Origin: a virus
Reading direction: 5' to 3' (one strand)
Length of the DNA stretch: 56,361 nt
IMG/VR virus record: IMGVR_UViG_3300025674_000049
Coordinates: 1-56,361 of that record
Positions 1 through 6,094 of the stretch are shown here, piece by piece (positions within the stretch are counted from its first letter, which is position 1; every line of letters begins with the position of its first letter). The position numbers were made by a program, and so were the translations under genes. The notes beneath the pieces were generated by a model. The model was not told the DNA's origin. It saw nothing but the letters and a program-made list of their open reading frames with translations, and made no database searches.

Positions 1-286
1 CATAATTGCCACGCTTGTAGCACTGCCAGACAGACAGCGGCGCTTGATGCCACTTGACATAGCAGGTCTTCTGCACGAAATGGGCACAGCCACCGCAGAC
101 AGAGACGTTTGAGCCGTCGCGGTAGCCAACGTTAGGGGCAACGTCCTGGCGCAGAATCCAGGTTTGGAGCATTGCGCCAGTCTTGTCGTTGGCTGATGAC
201 TGCGCTAAACCAGTCACGATGCAGACGATGGGAGCACCGTCGATGGGGGAGGAACCCTCCCAGAGGATGAGGCCGTTTTTGTTCAT
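1..286 (-). CDS. Conserved phage protein, partial (C-terminus outside window)
   Basis: Reads from ATG at 284-286 leftward and runs off the window edge, giving 95 codons without a stop. The protein begins MNKNGLILWEGSSPIDGAPI, continues with a TWILRQDVAPN stretch, a VCGGCAHF cysteine pair and CYVKWHQAPLSVW near the cut. The cysteines suggest a small metal site or disulfide. I recognise this as a type of protein found in many unrelated phages, but I know no function for it. It is the last visible member of the leftward small-gene operon and lies 54 nt beyond the stop of the preceding gene. A 70-codon reading frame overlapping it in another frame lacks these features. Confidence 0.75.
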   Translation of the reverse strand, partial: MNKNGLILWEGSSPIDGAPIVCIVTGLAQSSANDKTGAMLQTWILRQDVAPNVGYRDGSNVSVCGGCAHFVQKTCYVKWHQAPLSVWQCYKRGNY

Positions 287-340
287 GCCAGTAAGGATTA
301 GTAAAGGGTTCACAGTTCATTGACTGATAACAGTCATGAA

Positions 341-502
341 TCAAACGCGTTTGATCACGTCAATAACTGCGTCAGCAGGTGCGTCTACACCCCTGACATG
401 ATTAGCAAAGTGTTCAATTGCATCGTCCATATCGATGCACTCACTGATCTCGGTCCAGCCAAATAGGCCGGACTCGGTAGTCCATGTGATACTGAAAGTC
501 AT
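341..502 (-). CDS. Small hypothetical protein (53 aa)
   Basis: ATG at 500-502, stop TGA at 341-343. The product starts MTFSITWTTESGLFGW and ends VIDVIKRV; it is acidic in the middle (ECIDMDDAIEHF) with no membrane segment or cysteine cluster. The start overlaps the end of the upstream gene by 4 nt (ATGA), the usual sign of coupled translation in this operon. Function unknown; I do not recognise the family. It is supported mainly by the tight packing and by the absence of a better frame. Confidence 0.6.
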   Translation of the reverse strand: MTFSITWTTESGLFGWTEISECIDMDDAIEHFANHVRGVDAPADAVIDVIKRV

Positions 503-663
503 TCGCCTGATACCTCAATGGTGTGTTCGAGTGTTTCTACAATGTCCATGCAGTTGTTAAGCATTTGCACAACATTTGGGTGATAATCCTTGTCATTTAT
601 GACAAGCTGCTCCGCTTTGTGGAGCAGGTCCCACACTTCGAGTGCTTTTGAATAGCGGTCCAT
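499..663 (-). CDS. Small hypothetical protein (54-55 aa), helical
   Basis: Starting at ATG 661-663 the product is MDRYSKALEVWDLLHKAEQL followed by a second helix rich in N, M, V and E and the end TIEVSGE. A longer frame to 762 would add 33 residues (CSGRDAGVP..., PRDGVLL) that are antisense-like and overlap the upstream gene, so the internal ATG, whose first base abuts that gene's TGA, is preferred. Probably an all-helical small phage protein; function unknown. Part of the leftward operon. Confidence 0.6.
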   Translation of the reverse strand: MDRYSKALEVWDLLHKAEQLVINDKDYHPNVVQMLNNCMDIVETLEHTIEVSGE

Positions 664-836
664 CAGCAGTACCCCGTCTCGCGGATACGGACGTTGCGGA
701 CGTTGCGCATCGTGGAGTTGATACGGGACACCAGCATCTCGGCCTGAGCATGGGTGCCGCACACCCAGTGCGGCGGTGCCATATCCGCGCGGGGCGGAAA
801 GTAGTCGGCATCAACGTGGAATAGTTTTTCAGTCAT
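663..836 (-). CDS. Small hypothetical protein (57 aa)
   Basis: ATG at 834-836, stop TGA at 663-665. The product starts MTEKLFHVDADYFPPRADMA and has a HWVCGTHAQAEMLVSRINS segment before a basic C-terminus (RNVRNVRIRETGYC). Both ends overlap neighbours in TAATG/TGATG fashion, which favours this frame over competing frames that have high proline, arginine and cysteine content. No known domain recognised. Confidence 0.6.
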   Translation of the reverse strand: MTEKLFHVDADYFPPRADMAPPHWVCGTHAQAEMLVSRINSTMRNVRNVRIRETGYC

Positions 837-1027
837 TAGTTCACACAGTGGTGGTTGTTGTACCTGCGGAGCATTCGCATGTAGCGGGTCTCCTCTATTT
901 CGGCAGCTGTTCGCTTGGCTTCGAGCTTCGCGAGATAGTCCCGATCAAAATTCGGGACTTGCTTGTAGGACTCGACGAGAGACCGCGCATGGCGAGCATT
1001 CTCAAGGATTTCTGCTCCGACGTTCAT
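836..1027 (-). CDS. Small hypothetical protein (63 aa), helical
   Basis: ATG at 1025-1027. MNVGAEILENARHARSLVES is followed by a charged helix (DYLAKLEAKRTAAEIEETRY) and a short tail ending NNHHCVN. Highly helical and charged; could be a small DNA- or protein-binding accessory factor but nothing diagnostic is visible. Starts 4 nt inside the end of the upstream gene, and its TAA overlaps the next ATG. Function unknown. Confidence 0.6.
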   Translation of the reverse strand: MNVGAEILENARHARSLVESYKQVPNFDRDYLAKLEAKRTAAEIEETRYMRMLRRYNNHHCVN

Positions 1028-1248
1028 TTGAGGTTGGGACGATTGGGACGTTTTCTACGGGTTATTTCCATTCCGTATGTTGCGGCTTGATCGATGTAAT
1101 ACCCCTCACGAACGGGGTTCCAGCCCCGCATGGCGTCAGCTGCCTTATGGCAGTCGGACACGATGTAGCGGAGGGAATAGGAGTCCAGCGTCTTGGCATG
1201 GCACTCCCACCTATCGAAGTGCTCGGATGTGGCGTGCTGCTGGATCAT
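1024..1248 (-). CDS. Small hypothetical protein (74 aa)
   Basis: ATG at 1246-1248. MIQQHATSEHFDRWECHAKT opens the protein; the C-terminus is strongly basic (ITRRKRPNRPNLK), suggesting nucleic-acid contact. Aromatic and histidine content (DSYSLRYIVSDCHKAADAM) suggests a compact fold. Overlaps both neighbours by 4 nt. Family not recognised. Confidence 0.6.
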   Translation of the reverse strand: MIQQHATSEHFDRWECHAKTLDSYSLRYIVSDCHKAADAMRGWNPVREGYYIDQAATYGMEITRRKRPNRPNLK

Positions 1249-1463
1249 TGGCCTGCCTCAATCAAGGCAAACAGTTCCTGTTTGCAGTCGGCGACGGTGG
1301 AGCCGACCACGGTGTGGAGACCGTACATGCCGTAGTAGGCGCCTTCGGCCTCGGTGATCAGAGCGATGGCCTGGGGGCGGACGCCCTCCGGGCGGGGAAC
1401 ATCTGTGCGCCAGATGAACTCCAGGTATCCGTCCGCATCTGCGCGGCGGGAATCAAATTGCAT
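1245..1463 (-). CDS. Small hypothetical protein (72 aa)
   Basis: ATG at 1461-1463; first protein gene of the leftward small-gene operon, directly downstream (in transcription order) of the structured RNA region. MQFDSRRADADGYLEFIWRT begins an alpha/beta-looking protein with GAYYGMYGLHTVVGSTVADC near the end. No known domain. Probably expressed from promoters in 2130-2250. Confidence 0.6.
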   Translation of the reverse strand: MQFDSRRADADGYLEFIWRTDVPRPEGVRPQAIALITEAEGAYYGMYGLHTVVGSTVADCKQELFALIEAGQ

Positions 1464-1513
1464 GTGCTAAAACCTCAGCTAGGGGATGGGTGCCCGGTGA
1501 AATGCCGGGCAAT

Positions 1514-1603
1514 AGCAGCTAGGGGGACTTGAACCCCCATACAGAAAGCCCGCCTCCACCAGGAGACGGGCAGACTGCGCCTTGCCGCCGGAGCGGTAGC
1601 CGC
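1514..1603 (-). ncRNA. tRNA-like element without a recognisable anticodon arm
   Basis: On the minus strand, GCGGCTA (1603-1597) pairs with TAGCTGC (1521-1515) as a 7-bp acceptor stem with one G-U. A perfect T arm follows tRNA rules: stem GGGGG/CCCCC around loop TTCAAGT (1538-1522). A short D-like arm (CGC/GCG with GG in the loop) sits at 1595-1578. In place of an anticodon arm there is a 10-bp hairpin with 4-nt loop (arms 1571-1562 and 1557-1548). No 5+7+5 anticodon stem-loop fits, and CCA is not encoded. It may be a tRNA mimic, a decayed tRNA, or a domain of the larger RNA. Confidence 0.4.
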
Positions 1604-2089
1604 TAAATTCTTGCCTGACTGCCAGTCAGGGCTTTTAAGTTGCAGAGCCGGACGACAATCCGGGTTGCGTTATTCACAGGAAACCAACGGTTTACACCAA
1701 GGGCAGCGTGTTCAAGAGCTAGGTCGTTTGAGGACCGCACACTCAGAGAACCGGGATCATTGGATGAATCACCCGTGCTGCCTTGTCAGGCCGCAATCTC
1801 CTTCCCACTCACTCCCAGGTCGGTCAGGGCCACCGTGCTGATCCCTCAGCACCTGCTACACGCAACGTGGCTTGTCCCTCTGGTGGACAGAACTTGGGCG
1901 CTTTCCCGTAACGGTCAAGTGACCGCGTCCCTTGATTACACGAGCTCCGCAGAGCCACGCTTGGGGACCATCGTCCGGCAGAACCGCAGGCATCGCCGCC
2001 CTTGGATCTTTATCCGCGCTTACGTTCCGTTGCTGGCATCGCCAGCCGCAAGCTTGTTTTATGGGGCAGCTACTATCGGCCGCGGTTGC

Positions 2090-2114
2090 TTAATTCATAG
2101 ATGAGTGCCTCCTT
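2090..2114 (-). other. Consensus Shine-Dalgarno before a two-codon ORF
   Basis: Minus strand AAGGAGG (2114-2108) lies 9 nt before ATG AAT TAA (2098-2090), so the strongest ribosome site of the left region leads to a start-codon, one-codon, stop peptide. The site is at the 5' end of the hairpin-rich region. It might be a ribosome-docking or stalling device of the RNA, the remnant of a lost gene, or chance. Confidence 0.35.
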
Positions 2115-2125
2115 TAGGTGAGTTA

Positions 2126-2250
2126 AGTGTTGCATGGATTGACTGGATTGTCAACCAGTTGGCCGGGAGTGTTAGGTGGGACGTCTAAGCGTCGCATGAC
2201 CTGAACCCCTCGGTTGAATCAATGATGGCACAGGGTAGGGGATCTGTCAA
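2126..2250 (-). promoter_or_regulatory. Two sigma70-like promoters reading leftward
   Basis: First: TTGACA at 2250-2245, 17-bp spacer, CATCAT at 2227-2222 (4/6 to TATAAT). Second: TTGACA at 2154-2149, 17-bp spacer, weak AACACT at 2131-2126. Both point at the structured RNA region and the small-gene operon. The first sits immediately downstream of a TGAGTCTC palindrome (2271-2288), where a bound protein could block or activate it. The -35 boxes are perfect, the -10 boxes weak, so an activator may be needed. Confidence 0.4.
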
Positions 2251-2254
2251 GCAC

Positions 2255-2448
2255 TCAACTATGAATTAGTTGAGTCTCGTGAGACTCACTAGCACGCTGG
2301 GGGACCTTTCGGATTAGAAAGGAACCGCGCGCGCGCGGGTGTGCCTAACCCAGTATTGCACAGCACGGGCGAAAGCGCAAGCCCATTGGCTGAGTCTCAT
2401 GAGACTCATGTGAGGGTCACGAGTCTCAGGTGAGTCTCACACTGAGAC
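2255..2448. promoter_or_regulatory. Palindrome cluster: GAGTCTCA repeats and other inverted repeats
   Basis: An 18-bp perfect palindrome TGAGTCTCATGAGACTCA lies at 2391-2408; a near copy with 8-bp arms and central GT is at 2271-2288. Further direct GAGTCTCA units are at 2421-2428 and 2432-2439 and a half site at 2443-2448. Between them are TCAACTA/TAGTTGA (2255-2273), CCTTTC/GAAAGG (2305-2322) and a self-complementary alternating CG tract (2325-2338). The arrangement between the sigma factor gene and the leftward promoters fits operators for a dimeric regulator or an origin; no protein can be assigned. Confidence 0.55.
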
Positions 2449-2517
2449 AAACCCGAAGGGGGGTACACCTGTGCATATCACTACCAGGCCCTATAAAAAT
2501 GTATATATATGTCGTCC

Positions 2518-3390
2518 TTATTCTTGAACAAGATTGCTATCATCACATAGCCTTATCCGCAACTTGCGGATTGCCTTAGCATGTACAGCGGAGGCTTTGT
2601 GGCGAGTGAGCCCGAATTCAATAGCTAATTCTTTAAGGGATTTGCCATCAAAGAAATAACCGGTCACCAAAGCGCACTCGATGGGCTCCAAGGTGTCGAG
2701 TGCGACCTCGAGTTTCTCGTCGCGCTCGGTGATCAGAGCAGCTAGCTCCGGAGACTCGAAACCGCTCGGATCGGGCGACGTCAACACTTGGTCTATCGAG
2801 TTGTCACTAAAGCGAGACAACGCGTCAAGGGACAAACAATGGGCAGCGTCACAGTTACCCAGCACGTCTTGGATGCGAGCAACTGATAATTTTGTCGCTT
2901 TTGCTAAGTCTTGCACGGTCGGGTGTGTCTCCGTCTTAGCGTTGTGTGCTACTACTGCTCGTTGAATCGTGCGCATATCGTCCTGGACATTTATAGGTAT
3001 CCGAATTGTTTGAGCTGTGTTGTAGATAGCGCGGGATATTGATTGGCGGATCCACCAATAGCTATAAGTGCTAAAGCTGTAACCTCGTGCAGGGTCAAAT
3101 AACTCTAGACTACGCATTAAACCTAAGTTACCTTCTTGAATTAAATCACCTAAATCCAATCCACGTTGCGTGTACTTCTTTGCAATGCTTATGACTAAAC
3201 GAGCGTTGGTTTCTACCATAAGGCGCATAGAGCGCTGACCACGCAGCTTGACACTGTGTGGCGCATGCTCACGGCCCCCGGGGTAGTCGACATAATCGCG
3301 GATACGTCGACAGTGGTGGAGCTGTGCTTCTTTTGTTAGTACAGGGAACCGCGTAATACTGCGCATATACGCGTCTAGCTCAGATGCCAT
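2518..3390 (-). CDS. Phage-encoded sigma70-family RNA polymerase sigma factor
   Basis: 290 aa, without region 1.1. Region 1.2 is at about 2-35, region 2 at 58-122 with NARLVISIAKKYTQRGLDLG, DLIQEGNLGLMRS and the promoter-melting segment FSTYSYWWIRQSISRAI, region 3 at about 125-205 and region 4 at 222-280. Regions 2.1-2.4 closely follow primary/group-2 sigma factors of cyanobacteria, so core binding and a TANNNT-type -10 element are expected. In region 4.2 the usual SRERVRQIE recognition helix is replaced by TRHKASAVH (262-270), so -35 recognition is probably altered. It likely redirects host RNA polymerase to phage promoters. Eight nt separate it from the kinase gene upstream. Confidence 0.9.
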   Translation of the reverse strand: MASELDAYMRSITRFPVLTKEAQLHHCRRIRDYVDYPGGREHAPHSVKLRGQRSMRLMVETNARLVISIAKKYTQRGLDLGDLIQEGNLGLMRSLELFDPARGYSFSTYSYWWIRQSISRAIYNTAQTIRIPINVQDDMRTIQRAVVAHNAKTETHPTVQDLAKATKLSVARIQDVLGNCDAAHCLSLDALSRFSDNSIDQVLTSPDPSGFESPELAALITERDEKLEVALDTLEPIECALVTGYFFDGKSLKELAIEFGLTRHKASAVHAKAIRKLRIRLCDDSNLVQE

Positions 3391-3397
3391 GCGTAGT

Positions 3398-3937
3398 TCA
3401 GCGCAGCTGGGCGTGTAAATCTACTATAGAGCCATTATTGTGTATGGTTTTATTGAAGTTGAAACCTACTAAACGTTCGTCAGAACGGTGTGTGCTCTTA
3501 AACGTAGCCTCAACGTCAGCACGTCTAACTTCCCAAAGCTCACCTCCTTGTTCAGTTATTAGTTTAGCTTCATTAGGAAAACGCACATCGTCAACTACGA
3601 CAGGAAGAGCCGTGGCGCTTTTTATTTCGTGGTATCCGGCAAGCCAGCATTTAAGCCACACATCGGGGTGCACATGATCACGGCCCCATTCAGTACCGAG
3701 AGTGCGTAACAAATCTCTAACGCTTATGGGAGGATAAATACCTCTAACAGCGGCTGTTTTATGCATTAAAGCTTCTTTAGCTTCTTCAGGATCGTACCCA
3801 AGAGACATAAGAAATGTAGTCGTCATGTGCTTAATAGGAGTAGCGAAACTATGTATCTTGAAGCCACGCTGGGTTAAATACTGAGCTACAGTAGTCTTAC
3901 CACAACTAGGAGCAGGAGAATAAATACCAATGAGCAT
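3398..3937 (-). CDS. Deoxynucleoside monophosphate kinase-like P-loop protein
   Basis: 179 aa. The N-terminus LIGIYSPAPSCGKTTVAQYL is a Walker A loop (G-x4-GKT) followed by HSFATPIKHM, the arrangement of phage dNMP kinases (T4 gene 1 and relatives). VVVDDVRFPNEAKLI at about 112-126 is the second conserved signature, and an arginine-rich stretch (EVRRADVE) follows. The expected reaction is phosphorylation of dNMPs, including dTMP made by ThyX, to dNDPs. Lies in the minus-strand operon between the sigma factor and a small unknown protein. Substrate range cannot be told from sequence. Confidence 0.8.
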   Translation of the reverse strand: MLIGIYSPAPSCGKTTVAQYLTQRGFKIHSFATPIKHMTTTFLMSLGYDPEEAKEALMHKTAAVRGIYPPISVRDLLRTLGTEWGRDHVHPDVWLKCWLAGYHEIKSATALPVVVDDVRFPNEAKLITEQGGELWEVRRADVEATFKSTHRSDERLVGFNFNKTIHNNGSIVDLHAQLR

Positions 3938-3939
3938 GA

Positions 3940-4344
3940 TTAAGGGGTAGACGTGGGAAAGCCTTTGGGATTAAGCATAAGTAGAAAGATTGCGTACACT
4001 GAAGAAGCCGCGTCTTTGTACGCTTGCGGAGGTGTAGGTCCGCCTCTTTCGGGATCACCTAAGCTAAGCCAAAGTGACATAGCTATATTGTCTAAATTGA
4101 CGTTTAGTACAGATTCATCAGACATTAATTGGCAAATACTCATTAAAGCATAATAAGCTAATTCGCCCCAGCTAATCCCTAGCGTGGCACGCAGCACATC
4201 GGTTACTTCCACCGCTAAGGCTTGTAGTTGGTCTGACTTTAATAAGTCTGCAGGATCTAAATCTATGTGGCGCATGTAAGCCTCTAGGAACGCTCCATGC
4301 AACGTGTTAGCCACGTAGCCGTGAATAGGACTGATGTGAGTCAT
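3940..4344 (-). CDS. Hypothetical protein (134 aa)
   Basis: ATG at 4342-4344, overlapping the stop of the exonuclease gene by 4 nt (ATGA). The product is mostly helical (GISWGELAYYALMSICQLMS; NIAMSLWLSLG) with a proline-rich linker and a hydrophobic helix near the end (SVYAIFLLML), though this is too polar around its flanks to call a membrane anchor. No family recognised. Context between dNMP kinase and exonuclease suggests a role in DNA metabolism, which is inference only. Confidence 0.65.
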   Translation of the reverse strand: MTHISPIHGYVANTLHGAFLEAYMRHIDLDPADLLKSDQLQALAVEVTDVLRATLGISWGELAYYALMSICQLMSDESVLNVNLDNIAMSLWLSLGDPERGGPTPPQAYKDAASSVYAIFLLMLNPKGFPTSTP

Positions 4345-5012
4345 GCACGCGCTCGGGTGAATCGTTCTACTCGTGCCTTGAAGTGCAGCATGTACTGAGT
4401 GAGCTGCTTACGGTTGAGCTCTTCTATCTGGGGGGCTTCATCAGGGATCGCAACCACAATGAAAGCTCTGGTTATGTTCAACCCTTGAGGTTTGTAGACA
4501 TAGTTGGCCGCAGCAACATAGGCAGCTACTTGCAAGGAGTACTCGTACATTTTGGCGGGATTGCGCAGGCGGTCAGCCGTTTTCCAATCCAGTAACGAGG
4601 GCTGATCTTCATCGTCGTCCAAGTAAGCAATGCAATCAAACGCTCCGGCGTATCGCAGGGGGTGATACACCGCGCCTTCTGTTAAAAGCGTTTTGCGTAT
4701 TCGATCCAAAAACGCCCGGCTACTGTTCCAATAGGGCGTGTTTAGAAAGTCAAACTTAGGCTCTGTACCGTCTAAGAGATAGCGCTCGATCGCATCATGA
4801 TGCCGCTCACCACGGAAGCAGGCGAGATTACAAATATCATCAGCGCGTTCTTCACCTACGGCTTCACGCCATAGTTGAAGCTCAGTGTTATCTCGGGTAG
4901 CACCGAGGATTGTCGTAACAGAGCGGCACGCTCCCAGGGGAGTTGTATAAGTGCGTTCTCCGTCGACTTGGGCACGCACGGGCTCGTATTTAGGCAGTCC
5001 CTTAATTTTCAT
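4341..5012 (-). CDS. PD-(D/E)XK exonuclease (RecB/Cas4/MGME1-like)
   Basis: 223 aa. The nuclease core is visible in order: FRGERHHDAIERYLLDG (motif with the entry helix), YAGAFDCIAYLDDDED with the GxxD aspartate, SLLDWKTADRLR with the D-x-K catalytic strand, and YSLQVAAYVAAANYVY with the QxxxY of motif III. This matches phage-type exonucleases related to MGME1 and RecB nuclease domains. The expected role is processing of DNA ends during replication or recombination, alongside the neighbouring candidate ssDNA-binding protein. Starts at ATG 5010-5012 overlapping the HTH gene upstream by 4 nt. Confidence 0.85.
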   Translation of the reverse strand: MKIKGLPKYEPVRAQVDGERTYTTPLGACRSVTTILGATRDNTELQLWREAVGEERADDICNLACFRGERHHDAIERYLLDGTEPKFDFLNTPYWNSSRAFLDRIRKTLLTEGAVYHPLRYAGAFDCIAYLDDDEDQPSLLDWKTADRLRNPAKMYEYSLQVAAYVAAANYVYKPQGLNITRAFIVVAIPDEAPQIEELNRKQLTQYMLHFKARVERFTRARA

Positions 5013-5257
5013 GCGGCTTGACCTTCTTCCTCGTAAGGCACGCCTTCGATTGGCATTAGCAATGCGTTAGCGTCGCAGTTAAAGACGCGCATTAAATCAC
5101 TGATTAAGTTGGGGTCGATCAATCTAGTTTTACCGCTAGCAACTCGGCCAAGCGAATAAGCAGAAGCTCCTGTCTGCTTAGCCACAGATGTTAAAGACAG
5201 ATTCAAACGAAACAAATGAAAACGAATGTTGCGGCCTAGTAGTTTAGTAGTGTCCAT
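5009..5257 (-). CDS. Small XRE/Cro-like helix-turn-helix protein (82 aa)
   Basis: From ATG 5255-5257: MDTTKLLGRNIRFHLFRLNL, then the HTH segment SLTSVAKQTGASAYSLGRVAS and DPNLISDLMRVFNCDANALL, the second half of an XRE-type five-helix domain. A longer frame to 5350 would read through the terminator hairpin and its poly-T run (FFFFF), so it is rejected. Likely a DNA-binding regulator of the early genes. It follows a strong terminator, so it needs its own promoter or read-through. Confidence 0.75.
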   Translation of the reverse strand: MDTTKLLGRNIRFHLFRLNLSLTSVAKQTGASAYSLGRVASGKTRLIDPNLISDLMRVFNCDANALLMPIEGVPYEEEGQAA

Positions 5258-5266
5258 AGCATTAGT

Positions 5267-5302
5267 AAAAAAAAAAAAGAGGGAAGCGTATGCTTCCCTT
5301 TT
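5267..5302 (-). terminator. Rho-independent terminator (works on both strands)
   Basis: Perfect 7-bp stem GGGAAGC/GCTTCCC with loop GTAT at 5281-5298. On the minus strand it is followed after TC by twelve T (5278-5267), a very strong terminator for the 5313-5840 gene. On the plus strand it is followed by TTTT (5299-5302). Confidence 0.85.
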
Positions 5303-5312
5303 AGTAACTAGA

Positions 5313-5840
5313 TCAGACAGTCGGCGGAGTGAAAGGGTCTGTCCCGTCAAACAAATTATCTAGGTTGCAATAAAACTTTCCATAGCGATCTACTATTGTT
5401 GCGGGCAGGGCTTTAGGCGGTGAAGCAATAAGTGTATATGTAGTGTCTTTTTTAACACCTGTTTTGCTAATTTTAATATCGTAATTGGCTGGATCTCCGT
5501 AATCGGTGTCTTTGTAGTACTTAAACAACTGATCCATAAGAGTTTTTTGAGTCATCTGAAGAATCTTAAAACTATCAGATTCGTAGCTATAGACAAGAGC
5601 AGCTAAAAAACGCTTGATAGGCTGAAAGCCCTCTTGCACTTTAATGTTTGCCGGCAGCTTTGCTGGCTTAGTTTGCCAACGAACGGGCAAATTTTCGTCA
5701 GTCCAACCCTCGAAGCCAGTAATACCGGCACCGAGAATACGAAGACGAACTTCTTCTGTAATTTTAGCCGGATTAATGTAGTTGCTTTGAGACTCTTTCT
5801 GGATTGCTTCTACGTCGTCTAGGAGAAGAAAAGGGCTCAT
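5313..5840 (-). CDS. Putative ssDNA-binding-like phage protein (175 aa)
   Basis: The core reads KRFLAALVYSYESDSFKILQ then MTQKTLMDQLFKYYKDTDYG, DPANYDIKISKTGVKKDTTY and TLIASPPKALP. The order 'e.TQk.i...l..y..d.dyGDp..YDi.i...G...dT.Yt..a.P' is one I associate with a phage family sometimes annotated as ssDNA-binding, based on the OB-like strand pattern and position beside a nuclease. This identification is from memory and is uncertain. It is the first gene of the leftward operon, with a promoter at 5910-5938, and is insulated by a strong terminator downstream, a layout typical of an abundantly made small protein. Confidence 0.55.
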   Translation of the reverse strand: MSPFLLLDDVEAIQKESQSNYINPAKITEEVRLRILGAGITGFEGWTDENLPVRWQTKPAKLPANIKVQEGFQPIKRFLAALVYSYESDSFKILQMTQKTLMDQLFKYYKDTDYGDPANYDIKISKTGVKKDTTYTLIASPPKALPATIVDRYGKFYCNLDNLFDGTDPFTPPTV

Positions 5841-5909
5841 GGGGTGGTACTCAGGGGAAAAAAAGTGAAGGATGTGCCGAAGACCAGGAAGTTACCTGGC
5901 CTAAGGTCC

Positions 5910-5938
5910 AGTGTATGGGATAAAAGTGCATATGGCAA
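5910..5938 (-). promoter_or_regulatory. Sigma70-like promoter for the leftward early operon
   Basis: TTGCCA (5938-5933, 5/6 to consensus), 17-bp spacer, TACACT (5915-5910, 4/6). It lies about 70 nt before the start of the 5313-5840 gene. The leader contains the hairpin CCAGG/CCTGG (around 5884-5899). Confidence 0.5.
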
Positions 5939-5954
5939 GCATGTCTGTGAATCT

Positions 5955-5968
5955 GTCCTAGATAGGAC
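5955..5968. promoter_or_regulatory. Near-palindrome GTCCTAGATAGGAC, operator candidate
   Basis: GTCCTA and TAGGAC arms separated by GA, located 17 bp upstream of the leftward -35 box in the divergent region between the early operon and the replication block. The position suits an activator or a shared operator; the binding protein is unknown. Confidence 0.35.
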
Positions 5969-6041
5969 TAGGTTCGCGCAATCTTGATGCACCGCTTGTA
6001 CTTTCAGGCGGCTTTCGCTAGGCTTACAGAACGCTCCAGAC

Positions 6042-6067
6042 AAAAAAAAACCCTGCCATGGGCAGGG
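6042..6067 (-). terminator. Minus-strand terminator in front of the replication block
   Basis: Stem CCCTGCC/GGCAGGG with 3-nt loop (6051-6067) followed on the minus strand by nine T (6050-6042). It has no T-run on the plus strand. It would stop antisense transcripts crossing the primase gene from the right before they enter the leftward early operon. Confidence 0.75.
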
Positions 6068-6094
6068 GGAGCGCATTCACACGAAACTAGCTTA

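Larger units (their letters stand above)
1491..2120 (-). ncRNA. Candidate large structured RNA (hairpin-rich, about 600 nt)
   Basis: No frame here gives a convincing protein, yet the sequence is GC-rich and full of short-loop hairpins: 1491-1497/1505-1511 (TGCCCGG arms), the tRNA-like fold 1515-1603, 1614-1620/1624-1630 (CCTGACT arms), 1648-1652/1659-1663, 1835-1841/1846-1852 (GTGCTGA arms, 4-nt loop), 1913-1917/1920-1924 and 2032-2037/2041-2046. In two stems the only imperfect pair is G-U if the RNA is the minus strand but A-C if it is the plus strand, so the minus strand is favoured. TTGACA boxes at 2245-2250 and 2149-2154 lie upstream. Large phage RNAs such as GOLLD and ROOL, often near or around tRNAs, are the nearest known analogy. 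I cannot show homology to them. Confidence 0.4.

Noticed and set aside
132-344. 70-codon minus-strand frame with Cys/His/Arg-rich product
   Set aside because: It overlaps the better frame 1-286 (MNKNGLILWEG...) which matches a known phage protein type; this one has shadow-like composition.
1514-1603. Ordinary tRNA gene or tmRNA
   Set aside because: No 5+7+5 anticodon arm can be formed, and the 90-nt length and lack of a tag reading frame exclude a one-piece tmRNA; kept only as a tRNA-like element.
1640-2104. 154-codon plus-strand ORF across the hairpin-rich region
   Set aside because: Composition rich in R, P, S and L, no ribosome site, opposite to all neighbours, and it crosses several hairpins; the open frame probably reflects GC-rich structured RNA.
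5837-6076. 79-codon minus-strand ORF upstream of the candidate ssDNA-binding gene
   Set aside because: It would begin at the terminator hairpin and run over the promoter; Phe/Ser/Leu-rich product reflects the T-runs.
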